A stretch of 64,000 bases of DNA, taken from positions 1-64,000 of the IMG/VR virus record IMGVR_UViG_3300013093_000028; one strand, given 5' to 3'. The stretch is from a virus. Position numbers and translations under genes: made by a program. This document shows, in pieces, positions 1 through 7,049 of this stretch. The notes beneath the pieces are model-generated. The model was given only the letters and a program-made list of their open reading frames with translations. It did no database searches and was not told where the DNA came from. Numbering within the stretch: the first letter of the stretch is position 1; every line of letters starts with the position of its first letter.

Positions 1-235
1 AGCATATTTAAAATTTGTAGTAGCAACAGAAGACGATATTAAAGATGCTGAGAAAGCAGTTGGCGAATTTCGTAGGGCTGGATTTTTAGGCCATGTATAC
101 TTAATGCCTGTAGGCGGTGTTGAGTCTGTTTACAATCTCAATGCTAAATCCGTTGCCCTTGCCGCAATGAAACGTGGCCTGCGTTATAGTGATCGACTAC
201 AGGTGCCACTATTTAAAAACGAGTGGGGCACTTGA
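1..235 (+). CDS. queE: QueE, 7-carboxy-7-deazaguanine synthase (C-terminal part only)
   Basis: Only the last 77 codons are in the window; the gene begins upstream. The frame starts at base 2 and stops at TGA 233-235. The remnant reads AYLKFVVATEDD, then VYLMPVGG, and ends RYSDRLQVPLFKNEWGT, which matches the end of phage and bacterial QueE, including the final R-L-x-x-x-L-x-K-N-x-W-G-T. QueE is a radical-SAM enzyme that converts carboxytetrahydropterin to carboxydeazaguanine on the way to preQ0. In phages this pathway often feeds deazaguanine modification of DNA. The radical-SAM cysteines lie outside the window and cannot be checked. The stop overlaps the next start (TGATG), so translation is probably coupled. 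Confidence 0.8.
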   Translation, partial: AYLKFVVATEDDIKDAEKAVGEFRRAGFLGHVYLMPVGGVESVYNLNAKSVALAAMKRGLRYSDRLQVPLFKNEWGT

Positions 236-522
236 TGATGGGAGTGGGATATTACGGAAAAAAGGCTATGTCACATGATCGCTGGGATGATGAAGTACAA
301 CAATCACCACCATCTGAAGACTGGGGATTACACAGAGCACAATATTGGAAACTTAAACTATGCTGGCTTCCAAAAAAGTGTTTTCTAACAAATAAGCCTC
401 TTTGGGGTAAACTTGCGTATCACGGTGAAAACTGGATTACTGGTCCAGGCGATCCTGTTATTAATCACTATTGGATTGAAAAAAATGAATTCCTTATTTG
501 GAATTTGAAGGGGAGAAAATGA
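235..522 (+). CDS. Conserved phage protein of unknown function
   Basis: A 95-residue protein. I chose the ATG at 235, which overlaps the queE stop, over the GTG at 223; the ATG at 238 is equally possible. It is rich in Trp, Tyr and Lys (WDDEVQQSPPSEDWGLHRAQ, then KLCWLPKKCF) and has no signal peptide or membrane segment. The C-terminal half contains WITGPGDPVINHYWIEKNEF. I do not recognise a domain. Its end overlaps the next gene by four bases (ATGA), so it sits in a tightly coupled run from queE to the 5' nuclease. Function is unknown. Confidence 0.6.
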   Translation: MMGVGYYGKKAMSHDRWDDEVQQSPPSEDWGLHRAQYWKLKLCWLPKKCFLTNKPLWGKLAYHGENWITGPGDPVINHYWIEKNEFLIWNLKGRK

Positions 523-944
523 AAAATTTATGGAAGAAATTAACTGGCATAGATAAGATTGAAAAAGAACGTGCTGATGCCGAAGCAGTACGGGAAGCCG
601 CAAAACAGGCCGCGGCAGAAGCATTAGAAGCCGCTCGCATTGCCAAATTAACGCCAAAAGAAATCGCCACGGAGAAGAAGGAACCATGGGTTGCTGTATT
701 AGACACGCATGTCAATATGGAGAATCTCAGAAACGGTTTCTTTGAACTTGACTGGAACGAGTATTTTGTAGTACAATTAAGAAGCGCTGGTTACGTAGGT
801 GAAACAGACGAAGCAGTGGTTGATTCCTGGTTTACTGAATTATGTCGTAATTTAGGATCAGAAGAAGGTGTTGATATGAGCCGTAGAGGATCAGGTTATA
901 TCAATGTAAACAATTTGGGTGGCGGAAGATCGGAAATTTCTTAA
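519..944 (+). CDS. Conserved T4-superfamily phage protein of unknown function
   Basis: About 141 residues from the ATG at 519, preferred over the in-frame start at 498 because GGGGAG lies just upstream and the ATG overlaps the previous stop (ATGA). The N-terminal 50 residues form a charged Ala/Glu/Lys helix, probably a coiled coil. The C-terminal domain carries EPWVAVLDTHVN, GFFELDWNEYFV and VVDSWFTELCRNLG, which I recognise as a conserved block in marine T4-like myophages annotated only as hypothetical. It ends in a Gly-rich tail. The stop overlaps the start of the 5' nuclease by one base (TAATG), suggesting coupled translation and perhaps a link to DNA metabolism, but no activity can be assigned. 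Confidence 0.75.
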   Translation: MKNLWKKLTGIDKIEKERADAEAVREAAKQAAAEALEAARIAKLTPKEIATEKKEPWVAVLDTHVNMENLRNGFFELDWNEYFVVQLRSAGYVGETDEAVVDSWFTELCRNLGSEEGVDMSRRGSGYINVNNLGGGRSEIS

Positions 945-1936
945 TGTCAAAAACATATATTCTTGTAGATACAGCTAATACATTTTTTCGTGCTAGGCAC
1001 GTTATCAGAGGAGACCTCAACGATAAAATTGGTATGAGTATTCATACTGTATTGGGCAGTGTTCGAAAAGCATGGCGTGACTTTAAAGGCGATCATGTGG
1101 TATTCTGTTTAGAAGGTCGATCGTGGCGTAAAGACTTTTATGCTCCTTACAAACGGCAACGTGCTGAAGGACGTGCGGCTGCGAGTCCAAAAGAGCAAGA
1201 AGAAGAACGAGTTTTTTGGGAAACGTTTGATCAGTTTAAAGACTTCATTATCAACAAGACAAACACCACCGTACTACAACACCCGCAACTAGAAGCCGAT
1301 GATTTGATTGCTGGTTTTATTCAGGCACACCCAAACGATAACCATGTGATTATTTCAACAGATGGTGATTTCGCACAGCTGATTGCTCCTAACGTCAAAC
1401 AGTATAACGGTGTAATGGAAATTACAACTACACATGAAGGATATTTTGATGCCAAAGGTAAGCGTGTCGTTGATAAGAAAACTAAACAAGACAAGCCCGC
1501 GCCGGATCCGGCCTGGTTACTATTTGAGAAGTGTATGCGTGGCGACACCTCCGACAATGTCTTTAGTGCTTATCCAGGAGTTCGTACTAAAGGGACAAAG
1601 AGTAAAGTTGGTCTCCAGGAGGCCTATGCCGACAGAAATACCAAAGGATTCAATTGGAACAATATGATGTTGCAACGTTGGGTTGATCATGAAGGTGTTG
1701 AACATCGTGTATTGGATGATTACAATCGTAATGTCACATTGTGTGATTTGACAGCACAACCAGAAAATATTAAACTGTTAATTAAAGAAACAATTGATAC
1801 AGCGACCACCGCAGATAAAGATATCCCGCAGGTTGGTGTTCGATTGTTAAAATTCTGCGCTGAATATGATATGCAAAAAATTAGTGAACAAGTTCAGAGT
1901 TACGCAGAACCCCTAAACGCAAGGTACGTACAATAA
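944..1936 (+). CDS. rnh: 5'-3' exonuclease / RNase H of the FEN family
   Basis: A 330-residue PIN/FEN-type nuclease, close to the usual length of T4 RNase H (305). Metal-binding acids are in the expected order: D9 in ILVDTANTFFR, the E117-D119-D120 cluster in LEADDLIAGF, D140 and D142 in STDGDFAQL, and D201 and D204 in GDTSDNV, followed by the Gly-rich helix-hairpin-helix region. The family removes RNA primers and 5' flaps at the lagging strand. It starts on the previous stop codon (TAATG) and its own stop overlaps the next start, so it belongs to a coupled replication cluster. Both metal sites look intact. Symbol follows T4 usage. Confidence 0.88.
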   Translation: MSKTYILVDTANTFFRARHVIRGDLNDKIGMSIHTVLGSVRKAWRDFKGDHVVFCLEGRSWRKDFYAPYKRQRAEGRAAASPKEQEEERVFWETFDQFKDFIINKTNTTVLQHPQLEADDLIAGFIQAHPNDNHVIISTDGDFAQLIAPNVKQYNGVMEITTTHEGYFDAKGKRVVDKKTKQDKPAPDPAWLLFEKCMRGDTSDNVFSAYPGVRTKGTKSKVGLQEAYADRNTKGFNWNNMMLQRWVDHEGVEHRVLDDYNRNVTLCDLTAQPENIKLLIKETIDTATTADKDIPQVGVRLLKFCAEYDMQKISEQVQSYAEPLNARYVQ

Positions 1937-2427
1937 TGACAACAAACGCCAAGATATTAATTCCAGAAAAAGAATGGTTGATTAAAAACGGAAATAAAAA
2001 AGTTGGTAGTATCGCCAAAGTTAAAAAAGGATATTTGGTATTACATCAAGGACAAGCAATTCCTTTTAAAGATCTATCTGAAATAAAAGCTAAACTTGGC
2101 ATAGCATTATTTGAAGAAAGTATTAAAAAAGCTAAAAAAGAATTAGGTGAACCTGTATCATACAGTATCTACGATTTTCCTTGTAAAAGTAAACCCTACG
2201 AACCTGTATACAATGTTCAAAAGAAATTGCCGTTATATACCAAGCGTTCTAAAAGCAAAAGCCAACATTGTGCTGGACACTACATTATTAAATTTCGCAA
2301 AGGCTGGGTCAAAAGTTTCTGTCCTAAGTTGATTACGTTAGAACGATATCCGTATAAAGGTCCTTGGAAAACTGAAGAAGAATCAAAAATAGAACTAAGG
2401 AAAGCCAATCACAATGAAACAACTTAA
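1936..2427 (+). CDS. Conserved phage protein, basic, unknown function
   Basis: A 163-residue basic protein starting on the stop of the nuclease gene (TAATG). The central and C-terminal region is distinctive: YDFPCKSKPYEPVYNVQ, then KLPLYTKRSKSKSQHCAGHY, then GWVKSFCPKLITLERYPY. I recognise this block from T4-like marine phages, where it is annotated as hypothetical. Three cysteines and one histidine (CKSK, QHC, SFCPK) could form a metal site, but no classical zinc-finger spacing is present. High Lys content suggests nucleic-acid contact; this is inference. It overlaps the next gene by 14 bases. Confidence 0.7.
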   Translation: MTTNAKILIPEKEWLIKNGNKKVGSIAKVKKGYLVLHQGQAIPFKDLSEIKAKLGIALFEESIKKAKKELGEPVSYSIYDFPCKSKPYEPVYNVQKKLPLYTKRSKSKSQHCAGHYIIKFRKGWVKSFCPKLITLERYPYKGPWKTEEESKIELRKANHNETT

Positions 2428-2644
2428 TACCCTACCCATTGAAGATTTTTTGGATCGTGCCAGAGTGGCAATTAAGACAAATCAAAAAAATCTAACTTTA
2501 ACTATCAAAGAAGTCACTGATTTACAAAATAGTCTAGCAGTGGTTATGACCAGACTTTCTGGTGAGCTAGATCAAATTGTGGCATCTGCTGGTACAGCAC
2601 AATCGGACACCATTCAAGTAAAAATGGACGGCGGTAGTTTTTAA
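2414..2644 (+). CDS. Small hypothetical phage protein
   Basis: A 76-residue protein with ATG at 2414 inside the end of the previous gene and a good ribosome site (AAGGAAAG) about 12 bases upstream. The sequence is mainly helical with heptad-like hydrophobic spacing (FLDRARVAIKT, then LTLTIKEVTDLQNSLAVVM), so a short coiled coil is likely. No signal peptide, membrane segment or catalytic motif is visible. It closes the coupled run that began with queE. Function unknown. Confidence 0.6.
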   Translation: MKQLNTLPIEDFLDRARVAIKTNQKNLTLTIKEVTDLQNSLAVVMTRLSGELDQIVASAGTAQSDTIQVKMDGGSF

Positions 2645-2651
2645 TATTTTA

Positions 2652-2659
2652 TATAAATA
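2652..2659 (+). promoter_or_regulatory. T4-type late promoter box TATAAATA
   Basis: Exact T4 late consensus TATAAATA, 27 bases before the GTG start at 2687. It would be read by host polymerase carrying the gp55 encoded at 40974. The surrounding sequence is very AT-rich, so chance occurrence is possible. Confidence 0.5.
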
Positions 2660-2686
2660 TATATACGCATATTTGGAGCGTATATA

Positions 2687-2986
2687 GTGAGCAGACCTAA
2701 GCCAACCGTTTTGTTAGAAATAACTAATAAGAAAACTTATAAAACTGAGCAAGTTTTAGAAGCCGAAGCTATTTGGGCTGTTTTTTATCAGGATCGCCCA
2801 ATTAATCTAAAAATTACCAGTTTGGTGGTACAACAATTAGGCCCAAAATATAAAAAAGTTAGTTTTAGTAATGCCGGACATGCCCTTAATCTTGCTAAAA
2901 AACTCAACAAACTATTTGGATGCCAGGACTTCTCTGTTTTTAAATTAACCACAGGTGAGAAGTTAATTGATGATTCAAAAAATTGA
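2687..2986 (+). CDS. Conserved phage protein of unknown function
   Basis: 99 residues from a GTG start with TTTGGAG about eight bases upstream. The opening SRPKPTVLLEITNKKTYKTE and the later GPKYKKVSFSNAGHALNLA form a conserved pattern I associate with T4-like marine phages, always without a known function. The protein is basic and probably a small mixed alpha/beta fold. It lies after a TATAAATA late box and overlaps the next gene by 17 bases, so the two are probably co-translated. Confidence 0.7.
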   Translation: MSRPKPTVLLEITNKKTYKTEQVLEAEAIWAVFYQDRPINLKITSLVVQQLGPKYKKVSFSNAGHALNLAKKLNKLFGCQDFSVFKLTTGEKLIDDSKN

Positions 2987-3362
2987 AATAACCAAATACA
3001 TCGCGGATCAATATAAGCTGGCTAGTGATGAAAAATCACTGAGAAAACTAGTGTCATTATGGTGGGTAAATCCTAGGAAAAAAGCCAAAGGTGGCTTGAG
3101 ATTGACTGATGAAGGATTTGCTCGATTATCAGCACATATCAAATTCCATAAAGTTAAATTTACCGAAGGTCCTATTGAGTATAACAATCAGTTAATACTT
3201 CAATTAGATAATTTTATCAACTGCCCCTGGTATACAACCAAAAAAGAAATATTTGTGACCAACGACAAGATGGCTGTACAGTTGGTGTTGTTTTCTGGTA
3301 ACATTGCTCGATTCAGTCACGCTAAGGCAGAAAGCATTAAAAATCATTTGACAAAAACCTAA
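2970..3362 (+). CDS. Conserved phage protein of unknown function
   Basis: 130 residues. I start it at the ATG at 2970 rather than the TTG directly before it; GGTGAGAAG upstream serves as ribosome site. The C-terminal part, LDNFINCPWYTTKKEIFVTN followed by DKMAVQLVLFSGNIARF, is a recognisable conserved block of marine T4-like phages with no assigned role. It is basic and likely cytosolic. Its end overlaps the -35 region of the promoter for the MoxR gene, marking the end of this transcription unit. Confidence 0.7.
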   Translation: MIQKIEITKYIADQYKLASDEKSLRKLVSLWWVNPRKKAKGGLRLTDEGFARLSAHIKFHKVKFTEGPIEYNNQLILQLDNFINCPWYTTKKEIFVTNDKMAVQLVLFSGNIARFSHAKAESIKNHLTKT

Positions 3363-3376
3363 AATCCCTGTATAAT
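3348..3376 (+). promoter_or_regulatory. Perfect sigma-70 consensus promoter for the MoxR gene
   Basis: TTGACA at 3348-3353 and TATAAT at 3371-3376 with a 17-base spacer: both hexamers and the spacer match the consensus exactly. It points at the MoxR gene at 3438, so that gene is probably transcribed early by unmodified host polymerase. Confidence 0.85.
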
Positions 3377-3382
3377 TATTAC

Positions 3383-3415
3383 ATATTGAAACACTAAGGC
3401 AATTCAATATTTTTT
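3383..3415 (+). promoter_or_regulatory. Leader hairpin with T-run downstream of the MoxR promoter
   Basis: ATATTGAA at 3383-3390 is an exact inverted match to TTCAATAT at 3403-3410, followed by five T. It lies about seven bases past the -10 box, at the expected 5' end of the message. It could be a weak attenuator or a 5' stabilising stem. The stem is AT-rich, so strength is doubtful. Confidence 0.4.
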
Positions 3416-3437
3416 CAACTTTATAGAAAGAAATTTT

Positions 3438-4520
3438 ATGGCAGAGCAAATTAGCACTAATCGCACAGTTACGCCAAACGATGCTAAACGTAGCATCCGT
3501 AAATGTATCAAAATCCAGCGCCCTGTATTCATGTGGGGTCCTCCAGGAATTGGTAAATCCGATATTGTTAAACAAATTGGTGACGAACAAGGTCGTGAAG
3601 TCATCGATGTTCGATTGAGCTTGTGGGAACCTACTGATATTAAAGGTATCCCTTATTACAATAGTAATTCAAATACTATGACATGGGCACCACCTGCTGA
3701 ATTGCCTACAGATCCAGAATCTACTGCTATTTTGTTCTTAGACGAACTTAATTCCGCGGCTCCTGCTACGCAAGCCGCGGCTTTTCAACTAGTTTTGAAT
3801 CGCCGTGTTGGTACATACATTTTGCCAAAAGGTGTTAGCATTGTTGCCGCAGGTAACCGTGAAACTGACAAGGGTGTTACTTATCGTATGCCTGCTCCGT
3901 TGGCTAATCGTTTTGTTCACTTGGAATTGAAGAGCGATTATGATGACTGGTTAGAATGGGCTGTTAACAACAAGATCCATGAACAAGTTGTTGGCTATGT
4001 TGGTTTTGCCAAACAAGATTTGTATGACTTTGATCCTAAGAGCGCAAGCCGTGCGTTTGCTACACCACGTAGTTGGAGTTTTGTTAGCGATTTGCTTAAA
4101 GATGACGACCTGCCAGAAAGCACTTTGACTGATTTGGTTGCTGGTGCTATTGGTGAAGGCCTTGCTGTTAAGTTCATGGCTCATCGCCGTGTTGCTAAAC
4201 AAATGCCAAAGCCAGAAGATATTTTGACAGGCAAAATTACCAAGTGTGATATCAAAGAAATCTCTGCGATGTATTCTTTGACTGTGTCCATGTGCTATGA
4301 GCTCCAATCCGCTGACCAAAAGAAGGTCAAGAATTGGGATAATATGGCAGATAACTTCTTTGCGTTCATGATGGATAATTTCCCAACTGAACTGGTTGTT
4401 ATGGGTGCTAAGGTAGCATTGACCAGCTACAACTTGCCATTTGATGCTAGTAAGTTGAAGCACTTTGACCGTTTCCATGAAAAGTACGGCAAATACATTA
4501 TCCAAGCAATGGAGAATTGA
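3438..4520 (+). CDS. MoxR-type AAA+ ATPase
   Basis: A 360-residue AAA+ ATPase of the MoxR class. Walker A is GPPGIGKS (34-41), Walker B is ILFLDELN (98-105), sensor 1 is AAGN (137-140), and the arginine-finger motif is PLANRF (154-159). The C-terminal half is helical. MoxR ATPases act as chaperones that remodel or insert cofactors into partner proteins, usually with a VWA-domain protein encoded next door, which is the case here (4595-5848). It has its own perfect sigma-70 promoter, a leader hairpin and a terminator, so expression is probably strong and early. What it remodels in infection is unknown. Confidence 0.85.
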   Translation: MAEQISTNRTVTPNDAKRSIRKCIKIQRPVFMWGPPGIGKSDIVKQIGDEQGREVIDVRLSLWEPTDIKGIPYYNSNSNTMTWAPPAELPTDPESTAILFLDELNSAAPATQAAAFQLVLNRRVGTYILPKGVSIVAAGNRETDKGVTYRMPAPLANRFVHLELKSDYDDWLEWAVNNKIHEQVVGYVGFAKQDLYDFDPKSASRAFATPRSWSFVSDLLKDDDLPESTLTDLVAGAIGEGLAVKFMAHRRVAKQMPKPEDILTGKITKCDIKEISAMYSLTVSMCYELQSADQKKVKNWDNMADNFFAFMMDNFPTELVVMGAKVALTSYNLPFDASKLKHFDRFHEKYGKYIIQAMEN

Positions 4521-4521
4521 T

Positions 4522-4543
4522 AAAAAGCCCCTAAGGGCTTTTT
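4522..4543 (+). terminator. Rho-independent terminator after the MoxR gene
   Basis: AAAAAGCCC, loop CTAA, GGGCTTTTT: a nine-base stem with a T-run, starting just after the MoxR stop. It separates the MoxR and VWA units. Confidence 0.85.
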
Positions 4544-4545
4544 AT

Positions 4546-4574
4546 TTGACTTTCAGGATAAATTCATGTATAAT
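4546..4574 (+). promoter_or_regulatory. Sigma-70 promoter for the metallopeptidase-VWA gene
   Basis: TTGACT at 4546-4551 and TATAAT at 4569-4574 with a 17-base spacer, directly after the terminator of the MoxR gene and 20 bases before the next start. Only one base departs from consensus. Confidence 0.8.
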
Positions 4575-4594
4575 AGTATTTTAGAAGGGTAAAA

Positions 4595-5848
4595 ATGTCA
4601 AACACTACAGCAAACAAAAAATTTAAACTTCCTGAAAAGCGGGAATTCACACAATCAGAAAAAAATAAGATTGTTGAAAAACTGATCACTGCCCGTGTGG
4701 GCTTGTTGTTGCGCCATCCATTTTTTGGTAATATGGCCACACGTTTGAAATTGGTTGATGCCAGTGATTGGTGTAGCACATTGGCCACTGATGGCCGTAC
4801 ATTTTATTACAGCAATGATTTTGTAAACATGTTGACTCCAAAACAATGCGAGTTCGGCTTTGCTCACGAAGTATTGCACAACGTGTTTGATCACTTGAGC
4901 CGACGTGAAAATCGAGATAGAAACCTCAGTAACATTGCCGCAGACTATGCTGTTAATCAAATCTTAAAAGATGAGCGCATTGGCGAAGTTCCTAGCATGA
5001 TTCAAATTTTCCAAGATAACAAATATCGAGGAATGAGCTATGAACAAATTTATGACGATTTGGAACAAAAATCTATCAAAATTAATATTGATGATCTAGG
5101 TGAATTACTTGACGATCACTTGGATGGTGACGATGAAGGTGGCGGTGGCGACGGCGAAGAAATTGACGGTAGTGGAAAAGGCCGCCCTAAACTCACCGCA
5201 GAAGAAAAGAAACAGATCCGAGATGAAATCAAAGAAGCTATGGTTGCTGCCGCACAGGCTGCAGGAGCAGAGCGTGTGCCAGCTGGCGTAGCAAGAATGA
5301 TCCAAGTTTTTACAGAACCAAAAATGGATTGGCGCCAAATGTTGCGTATGAATATCCAAAGTATTCTTAAGAGCAATTTTAGTTTTACTCGTCCAAATCG
5401 TAAAAGTCAACATTGCGGTGCTGTACTTCCAGGTATGATGAACGAAGAAACCATTGATGTCAGTGTAGCAATTGACATGTCAGGCAGTATCAGTGATAAA
5501 ATGGCCATGGACTTCTTAAGTGAAGTTAAAGGTATTATGGAAGAATACAAGGACTTTAAATTGGACTTGTTCTGCTTTGATACCGAAGTGTATAACTATG
5601 CTAAATTTACTGGTGATAACGCAGACGATATTATGAGTTATGAATGTAAAGGTGGTGGCGGTACTGACTTTGATGCTTGCTATAACTTTATGAAGGAAGA
5701 AGGCATCGAGCCAAAACGCTTCATTATGTTTACAGACGGCTATCCTTGCGGTAGCTGGGGTGATGAGAACTATTGCGAAAGCCTGTTTATCATTCACGGT
5801 GACTCTAGTATTGAAGCGCCATTTGGGCAAACCGCATATTATAAATAA
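4595..5848 (+). CDS. Metallopeptidase-like protein with C-terminal VWA domain
   Basis: 417 residues in two parts. The N-terminal part has a zinc-peptidase helix HEVLH (91-95) followed by NIAADYAVN (113-121), the pattern of the putative metallopeptidase domain of the DUF2201 type. Residues about 172-200 are an acidic, Gly-rich linker. The C-terminal VWA domain has a complete metal-ion adhesion site: DMSGS (294-298), T357 in GGGGTDF and D381 in FTDGYP. This architecture is the usual partner of MoxR ATPases, and the MoxR gene is directly upstream, although each has its own promoter. The pair may form a chaperone or processing complex. Its target is unknown. Confidence 0.82.
   Translation: MSNTTANKKFKLPEKREFTQSEKNKIVEKLITARVGLLLRHPFFGNMATRLKLVDASDWCSTLATDGRTFYYSNDFVNMLTPKQCEFGFAHEVLHNVFDHLSRRENRDRNLSNIAADYAVNQILKDERIGEVPSMIQIFQDNKYRGMSYEQIYDDLEQKSIKINIDDLGELLDDHLDGDDEGGGGDGEEIDGSGKGRPKLTAEEKKQIRDEIKEAMVAAAQAAGAERVPAGVARMIQVFTEPKMDWRQMLRMNIQSILKSNFSFTRPNRKSQHCGAVLPGMMNEETIDVSVAIDMSGSISDKMAMDFLSEVKGIMEEYKDFKLDLFCFDTEVYNYAKFTGDNADDIMSYECKGGGGTDFDACYNFMKEEGIEPKRFIMFTDGYPCGSWGDENYCESLFIIHGDSSIEAPFGQTAYYK
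5840..5847 (+). promoter_or_regulatory. T4-type late promoter box TATAAATA
   Basis: Exact TATAAATA overlapping the last codons of the VWA gene, 12 bases before the ATG at 5860. It could drive the small genes 5860-7049 and thyA late in infection. Confidence 0.5.
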
Positions 5849-5859
5849 GTGAGTAGTTA

Positions 5860-6144
5860 ATGGCATTAAGTAGAGGTGAACTCAATCCGCTAAGTGTTTT
5901 AAAATTGAGGAAGTTATCCTTTATACCCAATCACTTTGCCCGAATCACTATCAAAATACCAGAAACTGATACCAAGATATTAGATCAGTGGATTAACTAC
6001 AACTTAAATAGTAGGTACGCTATAAAGAAAACGTTCACTTTAGATAACTCAAATAAAATGATTGAGGTATTAGAAGTTGGAATGGAAGATCCCAAAGAGA
6101 TTACCATGTTTTCTTTAGGGTGTCCTTATATACATAAACAATAA
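5860..6144 (+). CDS. Small hypothetical phage protein
   Basis: 94 residues starting at ATG 5860, with a weak ribosome site (GTGAG) upstream. The sequence mixes basic and hydrophobic stretches (LRKLSFIPNHFARITIKIPE, later IEVLEVGMEDPKEITMFSLG), consistent with a small alpha/beta protein. No known motif, signal peptide or membrane segment is seen. It follows a late promoter box and precedes two other small genes in the same direction. Function unknown. Confidence 0.6.
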   Translation: MALSRGELNPLSVLKLRKLSFIPNHFARITIKIPETDTKILDQWINYNLNSRYAIKKTFTLDNSNKMIEVLEVGMEDPKEITMFSLGCPYIHKQ

Positions 6145-6155
6145 AAGGAAATAAA

Positions 6156-6395
6156 ATGAGTGAAGATAACACAGCACAAGTCGCAAGTACAGCAGTTGGC
6201 GGAGATGCTACTGCCGTTCCAGAACAACCACAATTGAGCATCACTGACCTACAAAACCTACGTGCTATTGTAGATGTATCAGTTAAGCGTGGGGCATTTG
6301 GCGCATCAGAAATTAGCGCAGTTGGAGCAACGTTTGATAAGTTGAACGCATTTTTAAATGCTGTTACACCTCAAACTGACGCACCAACAGCTTAA
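6156..6395 (+). CDS. Small hypothetical phage protein
   Basis: 79 residues with a clear ribosome site (AAAGGAAAT) before ATG 6156. The first 25 residues are low-complexity Ala/Thr/Val/Gly; the rest is helical: LSITDLQNLRAIVDVSVKRG, then FGASEISAVGATFDKLNAFL. The helical segment could mediate oligomerisation. No family is recognised. It lies 12 bases before the next gene, which also has a Thr/Ala-rich low-complexity tail. Confidence 0.6.
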   Translation: MSEDNTAQVASTAVGGDATAVPEQPQLSITDLQNLRAIVDVSVKRGAFGASEISAVGATFDKLNAFLNAVTPQTDAPTA

Positions 6396-6407
6396 TAGGA
6401 GAACACA

Positions 6408-7049
6408 ATGAAACATACCGGCAAAATGAGTAATAACGGCGCTAAAGTCGTTATCGCTTACAGAACATTACCTGGAGATTCAAATAGTGCGTTAGTAATT
6501 GGCACCAATAATCTAGGTGACACATATCATGATGCAATTATGAATTTACTACAAGATGTTAGCGGGCAACAAGCCAACGAATTTGCCGATATTCTTGCTG
6601 TTCGTAAATTCCCAGATGGCGCTGGAATGTTAGAATGGTTACACACTCGTGGTCATCTAAAGAAGGTTCCAACCAAAATGGTCATTGTAACACCTAACAA
6701 TCAAACATCTATTCCATTAAATGAACTAAATGAATTGATTGCTCAACAAAAGGGTATCAGTGTAGACGAACTAGCAATCACTGATGGCAAAACTCCAAAC
6801 AAGAAAACTGCGCCCAAAGACGATCCAACTAAGACCACAAGTGCTACTGTAAACGCTGGCGAAGAAGATGTTACTACTGATCCAACTCCAGTGGCAGCAA
6901 AAGCAGTGGTGGAAGATATTAGTGATCTAACACCAACCCAATTGCGTTCACGTGCTGATAAATTATTTAAAGAAGCACAAACATTGCGTAAGCAAGCTGA
7001 CGCAATTGATCCTCCTAAAAAACGAACCAAGACTGTTGAAACTGTTTAA
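6408..7049 (+). CDS. Conserved phage protein with disordered tail
   Basis: 213 residues, ribosome site AGGAGAA before ATG 6408. The N-terminal domain (about 1-125) contains VVIAYRTLPGDSNSALVIGT, ANEFADILAVRKFPDGAGML and EWLHTRGHLKKVP, a pattern I recognise from T4-like marine phages but only as a hypothetical protein. Residues about 128-175 are Thr/Ala/Pro/Asp-rich and probably disordered; the end is a Lys-rich helix (LRSRADKLFKEAQTLRKQAD). Its stop overlaps the thyA start by one base, so the two are translationally coupled. Function unknown. Confidence 0.7.
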   Translation: MKHTGKMSNNGAKVVIAYRTLPGDSNSALVIGTNNLGDTYHDAIMNLLQDVSGQQANEFADILAVRKFPDGAGMLEWLHTRGHLKKVPTKMVIVTPNNQTSIPLNELNELIAQQKGISVDELAITDGKTPNKKTAPKDDPTKTTSATVNAGEEDVTTDPTPVAAKAVVEDISDLTPTQLRSRADKLFKEAQTLRKQADAIDPPKKRTKTVETV

